From Sporobacter termitidis DSM 10068 (lineage in GTDB: Bacteria; Bacillota; Clostridia; Oscillospirales; Oscillospiraceae): a stretch of DNA of 64,000 nucleotides. Where the stretch lies: the NCBI RefSeq assembly GCF_900130065.1, contig NZ_FQXV01000001.1:388418-452417 (forward strand), written 5' to 3'. The notes beneath the pieces were generated by a model, which saw only the letters and a list, made by a program, of their open reading frames with translations, ran no database searches and was not told where the DNA came from. Of the stretch, positions 8,649-16,571 are shown in pieces; within the stretch, counting starts at the first letter, position 1; each line of letters opens with the position of its first letter. The position numbers and the translations under genes were made by a program.

Positions 8649-9320
8649 GTGGAAGGAATTTGTTATATCGTCGCCGCGGGTCATATCGACAAAATGACGC
8701 TGGACCCGGGCGAGCATGATTTTGTTATTGCCGCCGACGCCGGTTATATGCATCTGGCCGCATTGTCGGCGGTGGCCGATCTTGTGGTCGGCGACTTCGA
8801 CTCCATGCCCCAAAAGCCGAACCATCCGAATATCGTCGTGCATCCGGCGGAAAAGGACGAAACCGACACAATCCTGGCCATGGACGAGGGGCTCAAACGG
8901 GGTTACAGGACCTTCGTCATCCTCGGGGGCCTGGGCGGCCGGCTGGACCACACGCTGGCCAATATCCAGGCGCTTTGCTATCTTGCCGAGAAGGGCGCCC
9001 GCGGCTTTCTGCTGGGCTGCGGCACGGCGGTAACGGCCGTCAAAAACGGCTGCCTGTCCTTCGGCGGGGAGAAAAAGGGCGTCATCTCCGTCTTCTGCTG
9101 CGGCGATCCGGCCCGGGGCGTCAATCTCCGGGGCCTCAAATACGAGCTTCATGACGCCGTGCTGCGCGCCGCAATGCCGCTGGGCGTCAGCAACGAATTC
9201 ACCGGCGCGGACAGCACGGTCACCGTCGGGGACGGCACGCTCGCCGTCCTGTGGGAGGAAAGCGCCGCCGACGTTATTGACAACCTGCGGGAAACGTGCT
9301 ATAGTGCCACCAATAACTGA
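8649..9320 (+). CDS. thiN: Thiamin pyrophosphokinase
   Basis: The 223-residue protein carries the family motifs AADAGYMHL, VGDFDSM, DETDT and GGLGGRLDHTLAN in order, which build the thiamin- and ATP-binding cleft. It transfers pyrophosphate from ATP to thiamin, giving TPP directly. The GTG start is set by GTGAGGTGG eight bases upstream. It sits immediately before the TPP riboswitch and synthesis operon, outside riboswitch control if transcribed from its own promoter. No thiL is present in the window, so TPP here seems to be made from free thiamin. Confidence 0.93.
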   Translation: MEGICYIVAAGHIDKMTLDPGEHDFVIAADAGYMHLAALSAVADLVVGDFDSMPQKPNHPNIVVHPAEKDETDTILAMDEGLKRGYRTFVILGGLGGRLDHTLANIQALCYLAEKGARGFLLGCGTAVTAVKNGCLSFGGEKKGVISVFCCGDPARGVNLRGLKYELHDAVLRAAMPLGVSNEFTGADSTVTVGDGTLAVLWEESAADVIDNLRETCYSATNN

Positions 9321-9321
9321 A

Positions 9322-9412
9322 TAGTCAGGGGAGCTTGTACGACAGGCTGAGAGGAAGTTATGAACTTCGACCCTAAAACCTGATTTGGGTAATGCCAACG
9401 TAGGAAGCAAAC
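9322..9412 (+). promoter_or_regulatory. TPP riboswitch (THI box)
   Basis: The conserved core is present: GGCTGAGAGG, then CGACCCT, then AACCTGATTTGGGTAATGCC and the GTAGGAAGC end. It precedes an intrinsic terminator and the thiamin operon, so TPP binding should favour premature termination. Confidence 0.95.
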
Positions 9413-9423
9413 GCAGATTTCAG

Positions 9424-9456
9424 CGGGAAATGCCATCAGGTGTTTCCCGTTTTTTA
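9424..9456 (+). terminator. Riboswitch-controlled terminator
   Basis: CGGGAAA (9424-9430) pairs with TTTCCCG (9443-9449), followed by TTTTTT. Its position between aptamer and cytX fits an expression platform for transcription termination. Confidence 0.88.
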
Positions 9457-9495
9457 CGTTGCGCCCACCCCCTGATTTTATGAAAGGGCTGTCCT

Positions 9496-10683
9496 ATGGA
9501 AAACAAAAAAACCTCTGTCTTTGAAAACGGCCTGATCTGGTTCGGCGCCGCCGTATCGATCGCGGAGATCATGGCCGGTACATATTTTGCGCCGCTGGGC
9601 CTTGCAAAAGGCCTGATGGCCATACTGCTCGGCCACCTGATCGGCTGCGCGCTGTTCTTCTTCGCCGGTCTCATCGGCGCGAACACCGGCAAAAGCGCCA
9701 TGGAAACGGTGAAAATTTCCTTCGGCCAAAAGGGCGCTATCCTCTTTTCCGGGCTCAACGTGCTGCAGCTTGTCGGCTGGACGGCTATCATGATCGTCGT
9801 CGGCGCGGCCAGCGCCGGACTGATCCTGCCCTCCGTCGGCGGCTGGTTCTGGTGCGTCGTCATCGGCGCGCTCATCCTCGTCTGGGTGCTCATCGGCGTC
9901 AAAAACCTGAGCAAGGTCAACCTGATCGCCATGGCGGCCCTTTTCATTCTTTCCGTTATCCTGAGCATCACCGTTTTCGGCGGCCAAGCCGGCGCGTCCG
10001 CCATGCCGGACATCACCTTCGGCCGGGCGGTGGAGCTGGCGGTGACGATGCCGCTGTCCTGGCTGCCGCTCGTTTCGGACTATACGCGGTACGCCAAAAG
10101 AAAAACGGCGGTGCCCCTGGCCAGCAGCCTCGTATATTTTTTCACAAGCTCCTGGATGTACTTGATCGGCCTCGGCGTCGCGATGTTCGCCGCCGGCACC
10201 GACATCGGCCAGCTGCTTCTGGACGCCGGGCTCGGCGTGGCGGGGCTTTTGATCGTCGTCTTTTCAACGGTGACCACAGCCTTTCTGGACGCCTTCTCCG
10301 CGGGCGTCAGCGCCGTCAGCATCGCGGGGCGGCTCGACGAAAAGAAGACGGCGGCCGCTGTCTGCGTCGTCGGCACCGTGCTCGCCATATTCACCCCCAT
10401 CACGCGGTTTGAAGATTTTCTATACCTCATCGGCTCCGTCTTCGCGCCGATGATCTCAATCCTGATCGTGGACGTATTTCTGCTCCGGCATGACGCGTCC
10501 GGGTCGGCTGTCAGCGTCAAAAATCTGATCATATGGGCCGTCGGGTTCGCCGCCTACAGGCTGTCCATGCAACTGGACACGCCGGTGGGCAACACGCTGC
10601 CCGTCATGCTCGTCACCGGCCTTTTGTGCCTGATCGTTTATAAAATCGGAGGTAAAAACAATGCTCGGAACAATGCTCAATAA
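9496..10683 (+). CDS. cytX: CytX-type hydroxymethylpyrimidine permease
   Basis: A polytopic membrane protein of 395 residues, with about ten to twelve hydrophobic segments, of the NCS1 nucleobase/cation symporter family. ENGLIWFGAAVSIAEI is the typical CytX opening, and LPLVSDYTRYAK is the conserved NCS1 loop. CytX proteins are predicted thiamin-precursor (HMP) transporters found almost only behind TPP riboswitches, as here. Uptake of HMP would feed ThiD. The 3' end overlaps thiM by 23 bases. Confidence 0.9.
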   Translation: MENKKTSVFENGLIWFGAAVSIAEIMAGTYFAPLGLAKGLMAILLGHLIGCALFFFAGLIGANTGKSAMETVKISFGQKGAILFSGLNVLQLVGWTAIMIVVGAASAGLILPSVGGWFWCVVIGALILVWVLIGVKNLSKVNLIAMAALFILSVILSITVFGGQAGASAMPDITFGRAVELAVTMPLSWLPLVSDYTRYAKRKTAVPLASSLVYFFTSSWMYLIGLGVAMFAAGTDIGQLLLDAGLGVAGLLIVVFSTVTTAFLDAFSAGVSAVSIAGRLDEKKTAAAVCVVGTVLAIFTPITRFEDFLYLIGSVFAPMISILIVDVFLLRHDASGSAVSVKNLIIWAVGFAAYRLSMQLDTPVGNTLPVMLVTGLLCLIVYKIGGKNNARNNAQ

Positions 10684-11485
10684 CGTCCGTTCGGCCGCGC
10701 CGCTGGTCCACTGCATCACAAACTACGTCACCGTGAACGACTGCGCCAACATCCTTCTGGCCGCCGGAGCCTCTCCCATCATGTCCGACGACGTGGGAGA
10801 GGTGGAGGAAATTACCGCCATCTGCTCGGCGCTGGCCGTCAACATCGGCACGCTCAACCAGCGGACGATCCCCGCCATGTTCATGGCCGGGAAAAAGGCG
10901 GCCGCCCTGAAAAAGCCCATCGTCCTCGACCCCGTGGGGGCCGGCGCGTCAAAGCTCCGCACAGAGACGGCGGCAAAGCTTATGGCGGAGGTCCCCTTCT
11001 CCGTCATCCGCGGGAATATCAGCGAAGTAAAGGCTCTGGCGCTGGGCGGCGGCTCCACCAGGGGCGTCGACGCCGACGCGGCCGACGCCGTGACCACCGC
11101 GACGCTGGATGACGCCGTGATCTTTGCCAAGAGATACGCCGCCAAAACGGGCGCCGTCGTCGCCGTCACCGGCGCTGTGGACATCGTCACCGACGGGAGC
11201 GCGGCCTATCTCATCCGTAACGGCCACCCCATGATGTCGAAGATCACCGGCAGCGGCTGCATGCTCACGGCGCTCACCGGCGCGTTCCTGGCCTCCAATC
11301 CCGAAAATATTCTCGAGGCCGCCGCCGCCGCGCTCATCGCCATGGGTCTTTGCGGCGAGGCGGCCTATCGGAAATTCCTCGATCGCAAAACGGGCAACGC
11401 GACTTTTAGAAACGACTTGATCGACGCCGTCTTCAGCCTGACCGGCGACGCGCTGGAGAAAGGGGCCCGCTATGAGGTGCGCTGA
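10661..11485 (+). CDS. thiM: Hydroxyethylthiazole kinase
   Basis: The 274-residue ribokinase-fold enzyme phosphorylates 4-methyl-5-(2-hydroxyethyl)thiazole in salvage. Visible landmarks are the N-terminal VHCITNYVTVNDCAN, GASPIMSDD, DPVGAGAS, and the active-site GSGCMLTALTGAF. GGAGG at 10650-10654 sets the start. No thiazole synthesis genes (thiG, thiS, thiH) are in the window, which fits a salvage operon. Confidence 0.95.
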   Translation: MLGTMLNNVRSAAPLVHCITNYVTVNDCANILLAAGASPIMSDDVGEVEEITAICSALAVNIGTLNQRTIPAMFMAGKKAAALKKPIVLDPVGAGASKLRTETAAKLMAEVPFSVIRGNISEVKALALGGGSTRGVDADAADAVTTATLDDAVIFAKRYAAKTGAVVAVTGAVDIVTDGSAAYLIRNGHPMMSKITGSGCMLTALTGAFLASNPENILEAAAAALIAMGLCGEAAYRKFLDRKTGNATFRNDLIDAVFSLTGDALEKGARYEVR

Positions 11486-12113
11486 CGGCGCGCTGCTGCT
11501 GTATGCCGTCACCGACAGGACGTGGCTCGGCGGCCGGACGCTGGCAAATCAGGTGGAGGACTGCCTCGCAGGCGGCGCCACCATGGTGCAGCTGCGGGAA
11601 AAGGCGCTTGGCTACGGCGCCTTTCTGGCCGAGGCGCTGGAGCTCAAAGCGCTCTGCAAAAGGTACGGCGCGCCGTTTCTCATCAACGACGCCGTGGACA
11701 TCGCCGAAGCCAGCGATGCCGACGGCGTGCATGTGGGCCAGGGCGATATGGATATCCGGGACGCGCGGCAAAAGCTCGGCCCGGGCAAGATCATCGGCGT
11801 CTCCGTGCAGACGGTGGCGCAGGCGCTGGAGGCCGAGAAAAACGGCGCCGACTATCTGGGTGTGGGCGCCGTCTTCCCCACCGCGTCAAAGGCAGACGCC
11901 GGCGACGTTTCACACGCCGCGCTTACACAGATTTGCGCCGCCGTTAACATTCCCGTGGTTGCAATCGGCGGGATAAACAGGCATAATATACGGGAGCTTA
12001 AGGGCACGGGCATTGACGGCGTCGCCGTCATCTCGGCGCTTTTCGCTGAAAAAGACATCGCCGGCGCGGCAAAGGCGCTGCTGGCGCTGTCAAAAGAGAC
12101 GGTGTCTGAATGA
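11472..12113 (+). CDS. thiE: Thiamin-phosphate synthase
   Basis: A TIM-barrel enzyme of 213 residues that joins HMP-PP and thiazole phosphate into thiamin monophosphate. Motifs present are MVQLREK, INDAVDIAEASDADGVHVGQGDMD (substrate and Mg sites), GVSVQTVAQA, YLGVGAVFPT and VAIGGI. The start overlaps thiM by 14 bases and the end overlaps the HAD gene by four bases, so translation is coupled. Confidence 0.95.
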   Translation: MRCADGALLLYAVTDRTWLGGRTLANQVEDCLAGGATMVQLREKALGYGAFLAEALELKALCKRYGAPFLINDAVDIAEASDADGVHVGQGDMDIRDARQKLGPGKIIGVSVQTVAQALEAEKNGADYLGVGAVFPTASKADAGDVSHAALTQICAAVNIPVVAIGGINRHNIRELKGTGIDGVAVISALFAEKDIAGAAKALLALSKETVSE

Positions 12114-12763
12114 TAGATTTCAACGGCGCGATTTTTGATATGGACGGCACGCTCCTGGACTCCATGCCGATCTGGGATACGGTGGCGGTGGAGTACCTGA
12201 AAAGCCGGGGCATCACCCCCAACGACGATATTTATCAGGCCGTACGGTCCATGAGCATCCAGCAGGTCTGCGGCCATTTTTGCTCGGTCTACGGGCTGAC
12301 GCTCACCCAGCAGGAGATCACCGACGGCATCAACGGCATGGTGGAGGACTTTTACTTCAACCGCGCCCCCTTAAAGGCCGGCGTCCCGGAAGCGCTGCGG
12401 CGCCTCGAAGCGCGCGGCGTCAAGATGTGCGTGGCGACGGCCACCGACCGGTACCTGGTGGAAGCCGCCCTTGCCCGGACGGGCATCCTCCGGTTTTTCG
12501 ACCGGATCTTTACCTGCACGGAGGCAGGCGCCGGCAAGGACGAGCCGGATATTTTCCATCAGGCGCTTGATTTCCTCGGCACCGGCGCCGGCGGGACGGT
12601 CGTCTTTGAAGACGCGCTTTATGCCATCGAGACGGCCAAGGCGGCGGGCCTGCGCGTCGTGGCCTTGTACGACGCCTCCGCCGCCGACCAGCAGGACAAA
12701 ATCAAAAAGCGCGCCGACTGCTTTTATCAATCCTTTGAGGAATGGAATGAGGACAATGCTTAA
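12110..12763 (+). CDS. HAD-family phosphatase in the thiamin operon
   Basis: The 217-residue protein has HAD motif I (FDMDGTLLDS, residues 8-17), a helical cap of the beta-phosphoglucomutase / phosphoglycolate phosphatase type, motif II (VATATD), and motif IV (VVFEDALYAIETAKAAG). It overlaps thiE by four bases and thiD by about 17, so it is an integral operon member. ThiE yields thiamin monophosphate while the local kinase ThiN needs free thiamin, so a monophosphatase is the missing step and this protein is the natural candidate. That role is inferred from context, not seen in the sequence. Confidence 0.85.
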   Translation: MIDFNGAIFDMDGTLLDSMPIWDTVAVEYLKSRGITPNDDIYQAVRSMSIQQVCGHFCSVYGLTLTQQEITDGINGMVEDFYFNRAPLKAGVPEALRRLEARGVKMCVATATDRYLVEAALARTGILRFFDRIFTCTEAGAGKDEPDIFHQALDFLGTGAGGTVVFEDALYAIETAKAAGLRVVALYDASAADQQDKIKKRADCFYQSFEEWNEDNA

Positions 12764-13565
12764 AAAAGTCCTGACGATCGCCGGCTCCGACTGCAGCGGC
12801 GGCGCGGGCATCCAGGCGGATATCAAAACGATCACCGCTCATAAGATGTACGCCATGAGCGCCATCACGGCCCTGACGGCCCAAAACACGACGGGCGTTT
12901 ACGGCATATTCGAGGCCACGCCCGAGTTTGTGGCCTCGCAGTTGGACTGTATCTTCAGCGATATCCGGCCCGACGCCGTGAAGATCGGCATGGTCTCCAG
13001 CCCCGGCATCATCGCGGCCATCGCCGAAAGGCTCGCCTTTTATAACGCGGAGAATATCGTCATCGACCCGGTGATGGCCGCCACCTCCGGCGGCAGGCTG
13101 CTCCTTGACGGCGCGGCCCAGACGCTTATGGAAAAGCTCTTTCCCCTGGGCACCGTCGTCACCCCGAACATCCCGGAGGCGGAGGCGCTCAGCGGCATCG
13201 AGATCATGAGCGGCCGGAACGTCTTCAGCCAGCGGAATATGATCCGGGCGGCGGAAATCATTGCCTCAATGACGAAAGGCGCCGTGCTCGTCAAGGGCGG
13301 CCATCTGGAGTGCTCCGCCGACGATCTTTTGTACGCCGGCGGCACGGCCCGCTGGTTTAGCGACCAGCGCGTGGACAACCCCAACACCCACGGCACCGGC
13401 TGCACCCTCTCCTCCGCCATTGCCTGCAACCTCGCCGCGGGATATTCCCTCGCCGACAGCGTCCGCCGGGCAAAGGACTACGTCACCGGCGCCCTGAAAG
13501 CCGGGCTCAGGCTCGGCAACGGCCGCGGCCCGCTGGACCACACATGGCGGATGGGTCCGGATTGA
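12747..13565 (+). CDS. thiD: Hydroxymethylpyrimidine / phosphomethylpyrimidine kinase
   Basis: A ribokinase-fold enzyme of about 270 residues that phosphorylates HMP twice to HMP-PP. Family motifs are TIAGSDCSGGAGIQADIKT at the N-terminus, TALTAQNT, DAVKIGMVSS, VIDPVMAATSGG, TPNIPEAE and the C-terminal NTHGTGCTLSSAIA anion hole. I chose ATG 12747, six bases after GAGG; ATG 12756 is an alternative. A longer reading frame upstream overlaps the HAD gene and is not supported. It closes the thiamin operon. Confidence 0.93.
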   Translation: MRTMLKKVLTIAGSDCSGGAGIQADIKTITAHKMYAMSAITALTAQNTTGVYGIFEATPEFVASQLDCIFSDIRPDAVKIGMVSSPGIIAAIAERLAFYNAENIVIDPVMAATSGGRLLLDGAAQTLMEKLFPLGTVVTPNIPEAEALSGIEIMSGRNVFSQRNMIRAAEIIASMTKGAVLVKGGHLECSADDLLYAGGTARWFSDQRVDNPNTHGTGCTLSSAIACNLAAGYSLADSVRRAKDYVTGALKAGLRLGNGRGPLDHTWRMGPD

Positions 13566-13617
13566 ACCGCGCGCCCGTGCATAACATGCTGTCAATATGA
13601 ATACCCGCACCCCATGA

Positions 13618-13642
13618 GGACGCCCCTTCGGCGCCCTTTTTT
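13618..13642 (+). terminator. Short intrinsic terminator after thiD
   Basis: A weak CGCC/GGCG stem (within 13618-13634) is followed by CCCTTTTTTG. It separates thiD from the convergent histidine kinase gene. Confidence 0.55.
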
Positions 13643-13664
13643 GCGTTGAGGCATATGATCTTTG

Positions 13665-16487
13665 CTATTCGAGCCGGGACAGTAATGCCCGCAGCATTTC
13701 CGCGTCCAGCGGTTTGGCCATGTGATAATCAAAGCCCGCCTCCAGCGCCATCTCCCTGTCCCTGTCAGAAACGTAGCCTGTCAGAGCGATCAGAACGGGC
13801 CTTTGCAAATCAGACGCGCGGCGGATTTTTTTCGCCACGTCGTAGCCGTTCATCCACGGCAGGCCGATATCGCAGAAAATGACGTCCGGGTGCGTTTCGG
13901 CCGCCTGCCTGACGCCGTCGCGGCCGTCTGTGGCGTAGGCGGCGGCGTATCCCCACTCCGTCATCAAAGCGCAGATGATTTCGGCAAAATCCCTGTTGTC
14001 GTCGATAAACAGGATATTCCGTCGGCTGTCCTGAAGCGGAGTTTCCGGCGGCTTATCCCCGGCGGCGACCCCGGCCGCGAGCGGCAGGCGTATCGTAAAC
14101 TCCGCGCCTCTCCCCGGCCCTTCGCTGTGGGCGCTGACGCTGCCGCCGTGCAGCTCGGCGATGTTTTTCACGATCGCCAGCCCCAGGCCAAGGCCGCCCT
14201 CGGGCCGGGCCATCGAGCTGTCCGCCTGCACAAACGGCTCGAAAATGACCGATATTATTTCCGGACAGATGCCGATGCCGCTGTCCTTAACGCGGATCGA
14301 CACTTCATCGCGGTGCCTTTGGGCCGACAGGGTACATGTGCCGCCTTCATTCGTATACCTCAGGGCGTTAAAAAGCAGATTTTCCGTGATCTGCTTGATC
14401 CGCACCGGATCGGCGAAAATATCGCCGGCGCAATCGAGGTCGGTCCGAAGGCCGATATTTTTATTGTCAAAGGCGGGCGCGAGGTCCTCGGCCGTACCGC
14501 GGAGCAGCGCGTTTAAGCTGAAGCTCTCTTTTTTCAGCCTGATCTTGTTGTTGTTGAAACGCGTCAGGTCCAGCAGGTCGTCCACCAGCCGGGTCAGCTG
14601 TCTGACCTGTCTGTCCAGTATCTCGCACGTCGACTGCAGCAGCGCCCCGTCGGGCGATAATTTGAAGAGCGACAGGCCGGTGACGATCGTGGCCAGCGGA
14701 TTTCTCAATTCATGGGACAGGATGCCGATAAACTGATTCTTATTTTTATCGGCCTTTTTTAATTTGTCGACCAGCTTCAGCGCGTTTTGCTCGCTCTCAA
14801 AGAGCGCCCTTTCCGTCCTGACTTTTTCGATCACGTCCGCCGCCATGCGCGCCAGCATATCAAATATTCGCTTTTCCCTGTCGTTAAGCTGCTTTCTGGA
14901 CGTATAATGCGTGCTTAAAACGCCGACGAAATGTCCCGTGCTGCTGTAGAGCGGCGTCGCCTGCAGGCTCTCCACCGACCATTTTTTTAAAAACGCGTAG
15001 ATCGGATTCTGCGCAATGCTGTCGTGCGCGTCGATATCCTCCGCCACGAGCCTTTTGTTCTCGCGCGGCAGCTCCGTGTAAATCGTCTCGCCGATTTTTG
15101 TCGTGCCGTGCTCCCGGACAAAGTCGTTGTCAAAGCCCTGTTCATAAACCATGATCAGCGTTTCCTGGTCTTCCTCCAGGATATGTATGCACCCTTTTTG
15201 CGCATCGGAAAGGAAAATCGCGGCGTTCAGGATCTCATGGCACACATCGTCAATATTGTCGTGGATGATAAAGCGCGAATGAAGCCTGTGCATCGTATTG
15301 AGCGCCCGAACCTCCGCGGCCAGATCGTCCTTTATCTCCTCCAGCTCCCGGATGGCCTTTTTTGTCTCGTTGATATCCATCGTCGTACCATAGACTTTTT
15401 TTGGCATTCCGTCCTCGTTATACATGATTTTGCCCTGGTCCAGCACCCAGATATAGTCATCCTCCATTTTGATCCTGTATTCATGCCTGAATTTTTCCTG
15501 CCCCAGCGTAAATATGAGATTCCTTTCCAGCTGCGTTCTTTTCAGGTCGTCCGGTTGGATGAGGCCCTCGATAAACGCCATGAATTTGTCATCCGGGATA
15601 TTTTCGCCGCCGATGCGCTTCCTCCACGCCGCCGAGTATTTCAGGCTGCCCTGCTCGTAATCGCAGATCCATGAAGCGACGGTGGAACCGTCGATCATCT
15701 GCAGATATTCGTATTCCTTTTCTTTGAGGATCCGCGCTTCCCTGGCCAGCGCCTCCGCCTCTTTAAACGCAGTCTCCTGCCTTTTCCTGATCAGCACGTT
15801 GGAAATCAGCGTGCAGTACAGTTGCCCCGCCGTATAAATGTTTTCGTCCAGCTCCTCGTACTCCTTGCGCGTGGCCAAAACAACGCCGCCGATCGCGGCG
15901 CCCTCGTTGATGAGCGGAAACATGTACAGCGCCTTGACGCCGGAGTCTCTTAAAATGCGGCCGAAGGATATGTCCGAGGTTTTATAGTCCTCAAGCTTCA
16001 GAAAATAAGGCCTCTCGAAATTCTTGAAGTCAAAAAGATCGGCGACCCGGTCATATTGCAGCACCCGCCATTCATTATTCATTAAGCTTTCGGCGTGGCT
16101 TTTGCAGCTGTAAACGCAGGTGATCGTCTCCTGCGCGTCGTCATATGCCCAGATAGACGAGTGGTCATAGCTGTAAAACTCGCACAGATGGTTGAGCGAA
16201 TCCGTGATCACATTGTCGATCCTGGTGAAATCCGAACGGATGAAGCTGTTGGACAAATTTAAAATATAATTCTGGAATTTGCTGTGGCTGAGCAGTTGTT
16301 TCTGAATCAGCTCGACGCCCCGGCCGTCTCTGCTGGGTATCTCATGAAGCGGCCCGTCATGGCCTGTTTTTTTCTCCGCAGTCAATATCTTCACAACCTC
16401 ATCCGCTTTTTTATGGAAATTATACAATTTTTTGAAAGCGCTGCAAATCGGACAATTCGATGAAATCCGCATCGTATAATGCAGCAA
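13665..16487 (-). CDS. Hybrid sensor histidine kinase (GAF-PAS-GAF-HisKA-HATPase-REC)
   Basis: A 940-residue soluble kinase without membrane helices. In order I see a GAF domain (about 85-235), a PAS domain (about 265-385, with the YRIKMEDDYIWVLDQGK pattern), a second GAF (about 405-560), HisKA with the phospho-acceptor motif LSHELRNPLA (about 590), and an HATPase domain (ENLLFNALRYTNEGG; GLGLGLAIVKNIAELHGG). A C-terminal receiver follows (FCDIGLPWMNG; KPLDAEM). It should sense a cytoplasmic signal and relay phosphate internally; no output regulator is adjacent. The start is unsure: the longest frame uses a TTG with no strong ribosome binding site, and downstream ATG or GTG codons are possible. 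Confidence 0.9.
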   Translation of the reverse strand: MLHYTMRISSNCPICSAFKKLYNFHKKADEVVKILTAEKKTGHDGPLHEIPSRDGRGVELIQKQLLSHSKFQNYILNLSNSFIRSDFTRIDNVITDSLNHLCEFYSYDHSSIWAYDDAQETITCVYSCKSHAESLMNNEWRVLQYDRVADLFDFKNFERPYFLKLEDYKTSDISFGRILRDSGVKALYMFPLINEGAAIGGVVLATRKEYEELDENIYTAGQLYCTLISNVLIRKRQETAFKEAEALAREARILKEKEYEYLQMIDGSTVASWICDYEQGSLKYSAAWRKRIGGENIPDDKFMAFIEGLIQPDDLKRTQLERNLIFTLGQEKFRHEYRIKMEDDYIWVLDQGKIMYNEDGMPKKVYGTTMDINETKKAIRELEEIKDDLAAEVRALNTMHRLHSRFIIHDNIDDVCHEILNAAIFLSDAQKGCIHILEEDQETLIMVYEQGFDNDFVREHGTTKIGETIYTELPRENKRLVAEDIDAHDSIAQNPIYAFLKKWSVESLQATPLYSSTGHFVGVLSTHYTSRKQLNDREKRIFDMLARMAADVIEKVRTERALFESEQNALKLVDKLKKADKNKNQFIGILSHELRNPLATIVTGLSLFKLSPDGALLQSTCEILDRQVRQLTRLVDDLLDLTRFNNNKIRLKKESFSLNALLRGTAEDLAPAFDNKNIGLRTDLDCAGDIFADPVRIKQITENLLFNALRYTNEGGTCTLSAQRHRDEVSIRVKDSGIGICPEIISVIFEPFVQADSSMARPEGGLGLGLAIVKNIAELHGGSVSAHSEGPGRGAEFTIRLPLAAGVAAGDKPPETPLQDSRRNILFIDDNRDFAEIICALMTEWGYAAAYATDGRDGVRQAAETHPDVIFCDIGLPWMNGYDVAKKIRRASDLQRPVLIALTGYVSDRDREMALEAGFDYHMAKPLDAEMLRALLSRLE

Positions 16488-16507
16488 TTTACATAATATC
16501 CGCTCAT

Positions 16508-16546
16508 AACAGGGAGCCGCCTTCTCAAAGAAGGCGGCTCCCTGTT
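16508..16546. terminator. Perfect 18-bp hairpin between convergent-side genes
   Basis: Bases 16508-16525 and 16529-16546 are exact reverse complements around a 3-nt loop. It lies just after the stop of the fused oxidoreductase gene (minus strand). Neither side has a clear T-run, so it may terminate imperfectly or act as a repeat or RNA-stabilising hairpin. Confidence 0.6.
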
Positions 16547-16571
16547 ATTGCAGCTTATTCCGGCATCCGTA

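Noticed and set aside
8589..9410. 273-codon minus-strand frame across thiN
   Set aside because: It covers the thiN gene and the TPP riboswitch in antisense and shows no family motif.
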